A stretch of DNA of 64,000 nt from Micromonospora sp. CPCC 205371 (GTDB taxonomy: Bacteria > Actinomycetota > Actinomycetes > Mycobacteriales > Micromonosporaceae), in contig NZ_JAIBNX010000003.1 in assembly GCF_026130045.1 (NCBI RefSeq), forward strand, positions 62,001 to 126,000, given 5' to 3'. Positions within the stretch are counted from its first letter, which is position 1, and each line of letters starts with the position of its first letter. Below, in pieces: positions 1-7,311 of this stretch. Made by a program: the position numbers and the translations under genes. The notes beneath the pieces were generated by a model, which was not told the origin of the DNA, searched no databases, and was given only the letters and a program-made list of their open reading frames with translations.

Positions 1-1268
1 AGGTCGTACTCGCGCCAGGTGTCGAGCACGGCATCGCGCAGCGTGGGCCAGTCCACGGTGGGGCGTCGGGCCGGTGTCTGTCCGGCGGTACGCGTATAGG
101 TGGCGGCTGTGTCGACGAAGAGGACGTGCTGCGCCGCGGTCGTCTGCTGGTGCGGGCGTTGGAGCAGCCACAGGTGCAGCCCGATATGCAGCGGAGGTGC
201 CACACCGACCGGGAGGGCGATTACGGCGCGCAGTGTGCCGCTGCGGACGAGTTCGGCCCGGATGCGTCGTCCGGCGGCTCGCTCGGCGGTGGCTGGTGGC
301 ATGAGCATGACGACCCGTCCGCCCTGCTGTGTGTGGCTCAGACAGTGCTGCACCCAGGCCAGTTCCGGCTCACTCTTGGGAGGTAGGGCGAACAGCCATC
401 GTGGATCGTAGGCCAGTTCCTCGTGGCCCCAGTCCCGGTCCCCGTACGGCGGCGCGCACAGCACCGCCTCCGCCAGCAGCCCGGGGAAGCCGTCGGCCCG
501 CATGCTGTCACCCGCGCGCACGGTCACCCGAGTGTCCGAGGTCTCCAGCGGGATACGGACCGCGGCCTGAGCTGCCTGGCCAGCGACGACATCCTGCCCG
601 TACAGCTTGGTCGCGCCGTGCTTCCCTGCTGCGATCAGCAGGCCACCATCGCCGCAGGCGGGGTCGAAGACACTGACGGGGTAGGGCTCGCCGGGGGTGG
701 AGAGCAGGTCGGCGATCAGCTGGGCCAGCGGGGTGGGGGTCTGATAGTTGCCGCTGGCGGTGTCGTCGGAGTCGTATTCGGCCAGCACCTCGGCGGTCGC
801 CGCGGCACCCGTCTCGGCGACGCAGCGCAGCAGGGTGCGCAGCACGTCCGCGCTCTCGACGCGATACCGCTGATCGTCGATTCCCGGTACGTGGCCCTGG
901 TACGGCTCGACCACTTCGCCAACGCGAGACATCAGCGTCTCGTCAGGAAGTGCTATCACGTCCTGGAGGTCGCCCGGGTCCATCCGCCCAGCGGCGAGCA
1001 CCAGAGGGAACAGCGACAACGCCGCCTTGGTCGTCAGGCCGGTACGGAGCACGGTGCGCAGGTCGTCCGCCGGCGAGCCGACCGGAAGCTGCCCACGGGC
1101 GGCCAGCCACCCGCGCACCGCGTCGAGGTCGTACGCCGGGCTGGCTTCCGTCCCTCCGGACGGCGCGGGAAAGTCTGGGTGGCGCCGGCGCCAGTTGCTG
1201 ACCGTGGCACGCGTGACCCCGGCCAGCCGGGATATCTCGGCGGCGGTCACCTGGGCAAGGTCCGGCAT
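1..1268 (-). CDS. HTH N-6 DNA methylase-like protein, 3' end outside window
   Basis: The frame is open from the ATG at 1268 to the window edge (at least 422 residues). The first ~60 residues form a helix-turn-helix (AEISRLAGVTRATVSNW). A class I SAM domain of the N6_Mtase (HsdM-like) type follows, with motif I DPACGDGG near residue 201. The usual motif IV (N/D)PP(Y/F) appears as APPYGDRDW near residue 272, so the catalytic Asn/Asp position reads Ala. Such solitary HTH-methylases occur in actinomycetes outside classical restriction operons. The variant motif leaves open whether it methylates DNA or only binds it. It diverges from the DUF6119 gene across ~265 bp. Family call fairly sure; activity unknown. 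Confidence 0.8.
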   Translation of the reverse strand, partial: MPDLAQVTAAEISRLAGVTRATVSNWRRRHPDFPAPSGGTEASPAYDLDAVRGWLAARGQLPVGSPADDLRTVLRTGLTTKAALSLFPLVLAAGRMDPGDLQDVIALPDETLMSRVGEVVEPYQGHVPGIDDQRYRVESADVLRTLLRCVAETGAAATAEVLAEYDSDDTASGNYQTPTPLAQLIADLLSTPGEPYPVSVFDPACGDGGLLIAAGKHGATKLYGQDVVAGQAAQAAVRIPLETSDTRVTVRAGDSMRADGFPGLLAEAVLCAPPYGDRDWGHEELAYDPRWLFALPPKSEPELAWVQHCLSHTQQGGRVVMLMPPATAERAAGRRIRAELVRSGTLRAVIALPVGVAPPLHIGLHLWLLQRPHQQTTAAQHVLFVDTAATYTRTAGQTPARRPTVDWPTLRDAVLDTWREYD

Positions 1269-1342
1269 GTGACGTCCTGTCGATCGGTACGCGGATGTGT
1301 TCCACCGCGCACACTACACGAAGGCGGGGCCGTGTAAACGGT

Positions 1343-1371
1343 TTGACAGTGCTTTCATTGACTCACATGCT
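1343..1371 (+). promoter_or_regulatory. Putative sigma-70-type promoter for the DUF6119 gene
   Basis: A consensus -35 TTGACA (1343-1348) is followed after 17 bp by CATGCT (1366-1371). The spot lies in the AT-richer part of the gap between the methylase-like gene and the DUF6119 gene. It would give a ~150-nt leader before the chosen start. The -10 match is only fair. Confidence 0.45.
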
Positions 1372-1533
1372 ATGGTTGCTTTCAGTCGGACGGCAGTTCG
1401 CCGCCCGCCTACTGCTCCGGCGAGCCGGACCGCGCCGCGAACGCGTCCGCCGCGCTCCACCTCAGACAGCTCCACCCGGCCTTCTCGCACGCGACCGGCC
1501 TGGGGCTACACCGCGAACAGGGAGAAACGCTTC

Positions 1534-3261
1534 ATGAGCGAGACCACAAGCAACCGCCCACCCGGTCGCGACGACGAGACCCGCCCCGACGGCGCATCCC
1601 GCGGCCGGCGGACCACTCGCCGCGTGTCCCGGCCCAGGTCCACGTACCGCACCACCGTCTACCGGGTACACGCCGACCTAGAGAGCCTGGCGACCGTTCT
1701 CAACCACCGCTACCTGCGCGCCAACGACTTCACGACGATGACCACGGAGGTTGCCGGAGCGCCGGCCCTGCTGGTCCACGGGCACGTTCCGCAGCCCGTC
1801 GCCGACTGGTGCCCGGTCGTCACCGGCCTCACCGGTGACACGATGACAGTCAGCCACAGCAGCGCCGGCTGCGTCCTGCTCATCGCCGTCGACGACCAGG
1901 TGTACGCCCTGACCTACGGCACCATCGGACGGTTCATGATCGACCCGGAACGGATCGACCCCGGATTCGGCATCGCATTCGCGATCCGGGCGATCGAACC
2001 GGAACAGATCCGCCGGGTCACCCGCCGCGTGCTGGCCTCCACCGGCCGGGTCGAACGCAGCCTCGTACCCGGCGGACAGCACATCCGCCGTTACAGCATC
2101 GAGGGCTGGGGCGAAATCGTCGGTCAGCTGTCCGGCCACCTCACCAACACGCAGCTCACCGTCGCTCGCGGCAGCGCCCGCCCGGTGTCCATTGCCGGAG
2201 CCGAGTCGCTGCAGATCGCGGTCAGCACCGATCCCGCAGGGCTGCTGGACGACCTGCGCGAGATCAGCCGTGTCTGTGCCCGGGAGTCCCCCTCGCCGGA
2301 TCTCGAGTTCATCGCCCAGGTCCGGCCGATACACCCGGGGGACAGCACCGCCCGGCTCGACGTACTCCTGGATGGTCTGCTCGGCAGTTACGGGCACCCC
2401 GATCTGGGCCTTGCCGTGCCCGCCTCCCAGATCGAGTACGAAGCGTCCGCCCAGTCGTACGTGATCAAGGTGCCGTACCGTGCGGAGCGCACCCCCGACC
2501 TCGACCTGGACACGATCCTCGAACGCACCCGCGGGAGGCCCGCCGGACGCCGGCTGGAGGCGCTGAAGATCGGCTCCATCGGCATGTGCGCCGACTCGGA
2601 CGGCCGCGAATTGCTCACCCCGGCGGTAGCGGCGCACAAGTGGATCACTGCCGAGATCTCCCTCGGAGCGGCCCGCATGATCTACCACGAAGGCCGCTGG
2701 TACGAGATCGGCGTCGAGCATCTCGCAATCCTCCGCGCCGAGATCGAGCAGATCCTGACCCGGACCCCGACGATCGCCCTGCCCCCGTGGACCGGCGACC
2801 TCGCCAACGAGGACGCCTACAACCGGATGGTCGCCGAACAGGGAACCGGATACGTCCTGCTCGACAAGCACTTCCTCAAGACCAGGCAGCATCGCCGTGG
2901 CCCCGGCATCGAAGCCTGCGACCTGCTCGGGCCCGCCAACGAACTGATCCACGTCAAGCGCGCCGAACGGTCGGCACCCCTGAGTCACCTGTTCGCCCAG
3001 GGCGAGGTCTCCGTCGATGCGTTGATCCACGAGGCTGAGGCGCGGGAGCGGCTCGTCGCCCAGGTGCACGCCGAACGTCCGGGGCACCCCATCGACACGA
3101 CCTTCCGGCCCCGCAAGGTGGTCTACGCCATCGCGCTCGGCGAGGGCAACCGGCTCACCGCCGACACGCTCTTCACGTTCTCGCAGGTCGCGCTCTACCG
3201 GACAGTCCGGCGCCTGCGCGGCGACAATGTTGACGTTGAGGTGGTGTCGATTCGAACGTGA
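1534..3261 (+). CDS. DUF6119 (TIGR04141) family protein
   Basis: 575 residues. The start ATG at 1534 follows GGGAG at a 9-11 nt distance; an upstream ATG at 1297 in the same frame would add a low-complexity Arg/Pro/Ser leader and has no ribosome site. The C-terminal half shows the family signature: GDLANEDAYNRM (~421-432), a Leu-Asp-Lys segment, IEACDLL, IHVKRAE (~472) and LSHLFAQGE (~483). This sporadically distributed family has no settled biochemical role and often sits in accessory islands. Residues ~30-45 are Arg-rich. It diverges from the HTH-methylase-like gene, which suggests a shared function, possibly DNA-directed defence; that is inference. Family call confident, function unknown. 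Confidence 0.8.
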   Translation: MSETTSNRPPGRDDETRPDGASRGRRTTRRVSRPRSTYRTTVYRVHADLESLATVLNHRYLRANDFTTMTTEVAGAPALLVHGHVPQPVADWCPVVTGLTGDTMTVSHSSAGCVLLIAVDDQVYALTYGTIGRFMIDPERIDPGFGIAFAIRAIEPEQIRRVTRRVLASTGRVERSLVPGGQHIRRYSIEGWGEIVGQLSGHLTNTQLTVARGSARPVSIAGAESLQIAVSTDPAGLLDDLREISRVCARESPSPDLEFIAQVRPIHPGDSTARLDVLLDGLLGSYGHPDLGLAVPASQIEYEASAQSYVIKVPYRAERTPDLDLDTILERTRGRPAGRRLEALKIGSIGMCADSDGRELLTPAVAAHKWITAEISLGAARMIYHEGRWYEIGVEHLAILRAEIEQILTRTPTIALPPWTGDLANEDAYNRMVAEQGTGYVLLDKHFLKTRQHRRGPGIEACDLLGPANELIHVKRAERSAPLSHLFAQGEVSVDALIHEAEARERLVAQVHAERPGHPIDTTFRPRKVVYAIALGEGNRLTADTLFTFSQVALYRTVRRLRGDNVDVEVVSIRT

Positions 3262-3329
3262 TACCGAAAGAGCCGGCCATGAGGGCTTGGTGTGCACACG
3301 CTTGGGCTCCCTGGGTATGGTCACAGGGG

Positions 3330-3383
3330 CGAACCCCGCCGTTACCGAGGTGCTGCTAACGCCTCGGTCCCGCCCGGGGTTCG
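3330..3383 (+). terminator. Nested hairpin after the DUF6119 gene
   Basis: An outer inverted repeat CGAACCCCG (3330-3338)/CGGGGTTCG (3375-3383) encloses an inner one, ACCGAGG (3344-3350)/CCTCGGT (3362-3368). It lies between convergent genes, so it could end transcription from both sides. No strong T-tract is present. Confidence 0.55.
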
Positions 3384-3400
3384 TCTCTGTGTGGCGCGCC

Positions 3401-3553
3401 TTATCTGAGTTTCTTGGCGTAGGTGTACAGCACGCCGGCGATGGCAGGCACTGCGATTGCCGGGATGCCCAGCTTGGCTCCAGCCTTACCTGCCGCCTTG
3501 ATCGCCGCTCCGGCGACCGCGGCCAGGACGATGAACTTCACGATTGACTCCAC
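3401..3553 (-). CDS. 50-residue hydrophobic peptide
   Basis: A GTG start at 3553 is preceded by a near-perfect ribosome site (AAAGGAGG, 5-nt spacing) and the frame runs to TAA at 3401. The peptide begins VESIVKFIVLAAV and alternates Ala/Ile/Val-rich stretches with Lys residues (IKAAGKAGAK), ending YAKKLR. It looks like a small cationic membrane-associated peptide with one or two hydrophobic segments. It lies 36 bp downstream of the ribbon-helix-helix/zinc-ribbon gene on the same strand, so the two are probably co-transcribed. No family recognised. The strong ribosome site is the main support for a real gene; toxin-like or phage-type membrane peptide are possibilities only. Confidence 0.6.
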   Translation of the reverse strand: MESIVKFIVLAAVAGAAIKAAGKAGAKLGIPAIAVPAIAGVLYTYAKKLR

Positions 3554-3589
3554 TGCTTCCTCCTTTCGTCTGACGGCGGACGGATCGCG

Positions 3590-4042
3590 TCACTTTTTGG
3601 ACGCGAGGTAGGCGACGGCAAGAACAGCTCCAAGTGCGCCGACCAGCATGAGGGCCTCGCGTTGGTCCAGGCTGTTCTTGCCGTTGTTCGGAACGATGAG
3701 TTCTGACAAGGGTTTACGGCAGTGTGGGCAGTTGCCCACTGCCAGCAGATCCCGCCCCGTGATGTCCTTACTGCAGTAGGGGCATGTGCCGATGCGATGG
3801 CTTGCCCGCTCGGCGAAGGCGCTCAATGTCGCCAGCTGAGCCTCAGCCGCCTGCAGCCGAGAATTGGTTTCAGCAAGACTCGCCTCCAGCCGCTCGACGG
3901 ACAAGCCCTTCGCGGCTGCCAATCCACGGTCGAGCAGATCCACGACGCCTGCCGTCAAGGACGTGCCCTGCCGGCTGGCGTAGGCGTCGACCGCTTCCTT
4001 GAGTGCGGTCGGCACGCGGGCGTAGATGACATCTTGGGCCAT
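3590..4042 (-). CDS. Ribbon-helix-helix, coiled-coil, zinc-ribbon, membrane-anchor protein
   Basis: 150 residues with an unusual domain order. Residues 1-42 read as a ribbon-helix-helix DNA-binding domain (DVIYARVPTALKEAVDAYA). Residues ~47-80 form a heptad-rich coiled coil. CPYC (87-90) and CPHC (105-108) make a zinc ribbon. Residues 131-147 are a hydrophobic membrane helix ending AYLASKK. It would be a dimeric DNA-binding protein tethered to the membrane, or a protein-interaction adaptor. It heads the unit with the 50-residue peptide and lies just before plasmid-spread-type genes, so an integrative-element origin is likely. No named family recognised; domain reading is fairly sure, function is not. 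Confidence 0.75.
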   Translation of the reverse strand: MAQDVIYARVPTALKEAVDAYASRQGTSLTAGVVDLLDRGLAAAKGLSVERLEASLAETNSRLQAAEAQLATLSAFAERASHRIGTCPYCSKDITGRDLLAVGNCPHCRKPLSELIVPNNGKNSLDQREALMLVGALGAVLAVAYLASKK

Positions 4043-4132
4043 GAGCAGATGCTAGCGATCTTGCAAGGCTTTCGCAAGGCGATTGCTAGGCGCAAAGGCG
4101 CTCCGTCCAGATCAATGCCTCCGTCCGGGGTT

Positions 4133-4822
4133 CTACGTCGACGTTGTGCGTGGACTCCTCCTGTCGGTTCTCAGGAGTCTGCGGACATGACGTTCAGTCA
4201 CTCCCAGGTGAGCGGCGATGTCCGCCGTGCTCGCGTCCGGACGTTCCTCCCTCACCTTCAACGCGGCTTCGGACGCGTTGCGGCCAGTCCTTCGCCGATG
4301 CTCAGACGCCCCAGAGGTCTTTCGTGTCCGGACGGCCGGGGACGTGCCGGCCGGTTCCGGCGGGGTTCCCGCATTGGCGTGCGCAACAGCATCAGCAGCA
4401 ATATCGAGCGGGTCCGCGCCCGTGGGGACGCCTACTGCCTCGGCAGGTGGCGTTGATGTCCGTCGGACGCGGGACAGCATCTCCACCACGAGCAGGAGCG
4501 CGATGGCTGGCCAGGCGGCGACGATGCGGGCGCCGAGGGTGGGTTGAGCTGCGGCGATGTTCGCTGCGACGCTGGCCCCGACCCCCGCGATGAACGCGAT
4601 CCGGGCCGACCAGCGCACTGGTCGTCCGGCGCGTTGGTCGTCCACCATCGCGGTGGAGGCGATGATGAGCATCCCGTCGACCGAGATCGGCAGGACGTAG
4701 GCCACCTCCGGACGCTCACCGAAACGCAACGCGACGTGGACCATATGGCTCCACGACGACCAAGCGGCGATGGACGCGACCGCGACGGTGCTGACGTTTC
4801 GTGCGATGCGGGTTGGGCTCAT
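4133..4822 (-). CDS. DUF2637 (plasmid spread-type) membrane protein
   Basis: 229 residues. About four hydrophobic segments lie in residues 12-115, including SVDGMLIIASTAM and the YVLPISVDG signature of DUF2637. A Pro/Ala/Thr-rich linker and a C-terminal helix-turn-helix (ADIAAHLGVTERHVRRLL, ~200-217) follow. DUF2637 proteins accompany transfer and spread genes of Streptomyces-type conjugative plasmids and integrative elements. The ATG at 4822 overlaps the stop of the preceding gene (ATGA), so it is the last cistron of a three-gene unit. The fusion of membrane and DNA-binding parts suggests a role in mobilisation or its regulation; that is inference. Confidence 0.75.
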   Translation of the reverse strand: MSPTRIARNVSTVAVASIAAWSSWSHMVHVALRFGERPEVAYVLPISVDGMLIIASTAMVDDQRAGRPVRWSARIAFIAGVGASVAANIAAAQPTLGARIVAAWPAIALLLVVEMLSRVRRTSTPPAEAVGVPTGADPLDIAADAVAHANAGTPPEPAGTSPAVRTRKTSGASEHRRRTGRNASEAALKVREERPDASTADIAAHLGVTERHVRRLLRTDRRSPRTTST

Positions 4823-5205
4823 GGGTGCACCTCCTCTCGGATGCGTTGGCGGATGGTCCGGACCTCGTCCGGGTTAACGGATGGACGTCCGGCGATGACC
4901 AACTTGGTCTGGACATCGGCCCATCGGGTCCATCGACGGACCACTTCGCCGTTGTCCAGTCCGGTCGCGGCGGCGACGTCCGTCACCGTGGCTCCGGCCC
5001 GGAGCGCGGCGTGGATGGTGATCGGCTGCCAGCCGCTCCACCAGGCCACGACCGCGGCGGCGAGGGCCAACTCCGCCAGTGCGCCGTCAGGCGTCGGATC
5101 GGGAGCGTGGTCCAGTGTGTGATCGTGCAGGTTGATGAGGAGTTGGAACGGGTTGATCTTCTCGGCGTCGGTGAACCGTGTCGGCGGTGGGAGGGCTCGG
5201 CTCAT
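4819..5205 (-). CDS. Hypothetical protein of the integrative-element operon
   Basis: 128 residues from the ATG at 5205, which follows GAGGAGG and overlaps the previous stop by four bases. A longer frame upstream is Pro/Arg-rich and overlaps the previous gene fully, so it was not used. The middle is hydrophobic (LAELALAAAVVAWWSGWQP, ~47-65) and a helix-turn-helix-like stretch follows (GATVTDVAAATGLDNGEVVRRW, written here in part). The C-terminus is charged and helical. No named family recognised. Its position between two coupled genes of a plasmid-type unit is the best clue to its role. Confidence 0.65.
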   Translation of the reverse strand: MSRALPPPTRFTDAEKINPFQLLINLHDHTLDHAPDPTPDGALAELALAAAVVAWWSGWQPITIHAALRAGATVTDVAAATGLDNGEVVRRWTRWADVQTKLVIAGRPSVNPDEVRTIRQRIREEVHP

Positions 5206-5432
5206 CGGCGGCCCTCCTCGACGACGAACACGTTGAGGAGCCTCACCGTGCGGACGAACACCTGGTACGCCTCGGTGTCCGAGGTCGTGCTCTTGGTGAG
5301 TGTGTCGAGCAGTTGCTTGACCAATGCCGTGACGAGGGCATGGCGTACGGCCTGGCGTGCCGGCAGGTGCAGGGCGGTCCAGGCGCCAGGGTCGAGGCCG
5401 GCCGGGAGTTCGGGGCGGCGGGTCGGGGTCAT
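5202..5432 (-). CDS. Small hypothetical protein, first gene of the element operon
   Basis: 76 residues, acidic/basic mixed, predicted mostly helical (ARQAVRHALVTALVKQLLDTL). It overlaps the next gene by ATGA, which shows translational coupling. No family recognised. It is the first cistron of the three-gene plasmid-type unit; 100 bp separate it from the end of the ABC operon. Confidence 0.55.
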   Translation of the reverse strand: MTPTRRPELPAGLDPGAWTALHLPARQAVRHALVTALVKQLLDTLTKSTTSDTEAYQVFVRTVRLLNVFVVEEGRR

Positions 5433-5532
5433 CGGGCACCACCCCGCGCCCGTGACCTGGTCAAATGCGCTGGTAGCGGGTCACCGGTAACCGTGATGGG
5501 CGGTGTTCGCGGCGACGCGTCCGGCCCTCCTG

Positions 5533-7311
5533 TCACCCGCCTGATGGTGGCGTCGGGTTGATCTGCCACTGGCTGGCCTTGGTGCGTTCCTGCCACATGC
5601 GGGTGTAGAGGCCGCCCGCGGCGAGCAGTTCGTCGTGGGTTCCCATCTCGGCGACCTTGCCGTTGTCGAGGACGATGATCTGGTCGGCGTCGCGGATGGT
5701 GTTGAGCCGGTGGGCCACGACCAGGACGGTGCGGTGTTGGACGAGCCGGGCCAGGGCCTGCTGGACGGCGTGTTCGTTGATGGGGTCGAGCGCGGCGGTG
5801 GCCTCGTCGAGTAGCAGGATGGGTGCGCCCTTGGCGACGGCGCGGGCGATGGAGATGCGCTGTCGTTCCCCGCCGGACAGAGTCTGGCCGCCTTCTCCGA
5901 TCGGGGTGTCGTATCCGTCGGGCAGGGCGGTGATGAACTCGTGGGCCTGGGCGGTGCGGGCGGCGGCCTCGATGTCGGCGGTGGTGAGGTCGGTGTTGCC
6001 CAGGGCGATGTTGTCCGCGACGGTGCCCTGGAACAGGTAGACGTCCTGGGGTACGAAGGTGATGGTGTCGAAGAGTTGGTCGGCGGACAGGTGGTCCAGG
6101 TCGACGCCGCCGACGGTGACGGCGCCGCTGTCCGGGTCCCAGAACCGGGCGACGAGGTTGAGCAGGGTGGTCTTGCCCGCGCCGCTGGGCCCGACGATCG
6201 CGGTGACGGTGTGCGCGGGCACCGTGAAGGTGACGTCGTGCAGCACCGGTTGGTCCGGTTGGTAGCCGAAGCTGACACCGGCGAGCCGGACGCTGGGTTC
6301 GCTCGGCTGGGCGGCCGGCGTGTCGGGGTACGTCTGGGGCGGCATGGCGAGCAGCCGGTTGATGCGTTCCAGCGCGGCGTCGGCCAGGCGTACCTCTTCC
6401 ACGCTGCCGGCCAGGTCGAGCAGCGGGTTGTAGACGCGCAGGATCAGCACGAGGAACGCGATCAGCGTGGCCGGGTCGAGGGAACCGCCGAAGAGCCGGT
6501 AGGCGCCGGCCGCGATGACGATGGGGACGCCGAGCTGTACGGCGCCCATGGTGAGCATGGCGGCCGGGGTGAGTCGTACGGCGAGGCGGTCGTTGACGGC
6601 GCGGATGTCGGCGACCGCGTCGCGGTACCAGCCGAGGCGTTCGCCGGTGCGGTCGAAGGCCCGGATCACCGCGATGCCCTGGATGTATTCGACGATCCGG
6701 CCGGCGCTAGCGGCCATCCGGTCGCCGCGGATGAGGGCGTTGGTGCGGAAGTAGCGGTTGACCCACCAGAACACCGGCGCCGCGACAAGGACGCAGGCCG
6801 CCGTCGCGGCGGCCATGGTGGGGTCGATGACGAGCAGGCCGGCGAAGACGGACACGGGCAGCGCGGCGGGGCCGCACAGATGGTGCCTCCCGCTGGGGGC
6901 GAAGGTGGACACGGCCTCGTGGTCGGTGGTGAGCACCGAGCTGACATCGCCGGTGCCGCGTTGTAGGACGGCGCCGAGCGGCACCTGGTGCACGTGTTCG
7001 AGCGCGCGGAGCCGGGCGTCACCGATCGCTTCGAACGTGGTCATCCAGGCGAACCGGTTGGCCGCGACGGCGAGGCCGTACTGGATGATGGTGGCCGCCA
7101 CCATGACGATGACCGTGGTGGTGACGGCCGATGCGGTCAGGGTCTGGGTGCGGATGCGATCGATGGTCCACACCAGTGCCACCACGGGGATCGCGGCGAA
7201 CAGCGCTTGCGCGAAGCGCAGCGCGATCCCGCCGGCGAGGTGGTAGCGGTGCGGTCCGAACAGGCGCCACACCGTGCGGATCGGACCTTGGTAGGTGACT
7301 GTGTCGTTCAT
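5533..7311 (-). CDS. ABC half-transporter, permease-ATPase fusion (IrtB-like)
   Basis: 592 residues. Six membrane helices lie in residues ~20-300. The ATPase domain follows, with Walker A GPSGAGKT, signature LSGGERQ, Walker B ILLLDEAT and H-loop AHRL. It should pair with the product of the gene just upstream as a heterodimer in the cytoplasmic membrane. Pairs of this kind (IrtAB, YbtPQ) import siderophores or metallophores although built like exporters. The start overlaps the previous stop by four bases. The stretch near 6866-6905 (STFAPSGRHHLCG) departs from the family pattern just there and may be a local error. Last gene of a six-gene operon. Confidence 0.85.
   Translation of the reverse strand: MNDTVTYQGPIRTVWRLFGPHRYHLAGGIALRFAQALFAAIPVVALVWTIDRIRTQTLTASAVTTTVIVMVAATIIQYGLAVAANRFAWMTTFEAIGDARLRALEHVHQVPLGAVLQRGTGDVSSVLTTDHEAVSTFAPSGRHHLCGPAALPVSVFAGLLVIDPTMAAATAACVLVAAPVFWWVNRYFRTNALIRGDRMAASAGRIVEYIQGIAVIRAFDRTGERLGWYRDAVADIRAVNDRLAVRLTPAAMLTMGAVQLGVPIVIAAGAYRLFGGSLDPATLIAFLVLILRVYNPLLDLAGSVEEVRLADAALERINRLLAMPPQTYPDTPAAQPSEPSVRLAGVSFGYQPDQPVLHDVTFTVPAHTVTAIVGPSGAGKTTLLNLVARFWDPDSGAVTVGGVDLDHLSADQLFDTITFVPQDVYLFQGTVADNIALGNTDLTTADIEAAARTAQAHEFITALPDGYDTPIGEGGQTLSGGERQRISIARAVAKGAPILLLDEATAALDPINEHAVQQALARLVQHRTVLVVAHRLNTIRDADQIIVLDNGKVAEMGTHDELLAAGGLYTRMWQERTKASQWQINPTPPSGG

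Larger units (their letters stand above)
4133..5432 (-). mobile_element. Remnant of an actinomycete integrative/conjugative element
   Basis: Three translationally coupled genes, one of them a DUF2637 (Spd-like) protein, are typical of actinomycete integrative and conjugative elements. No replication initiator, FtsK-like transfer protein, excisionase or integrase is present nearby and no att repeats were seen. The stretch is therefore read as a fragment, possibly including the two genes at 3401-4042. Confidence 0.45.

Noticed and set aside
423-1337. Long plus-strand frame opposite the methylase-like gene
   Set aside because: Product is compositionally biased with no family motifs, and the minus frame has clear methylase motifs.
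1678-3324. 548-codon minus-strand frame opposite DUF6119
   Set aside because: Antisense shadow typical of GC-rich coding DNA; the plus frame has the DUF6119 signature and a ribosome site.
6866-6905. Compensated double frameshift in the IrtB-like gene
   Set aside because: The segment looks odd, but neither alternative frame gives a better family match, so it may be natural variation.
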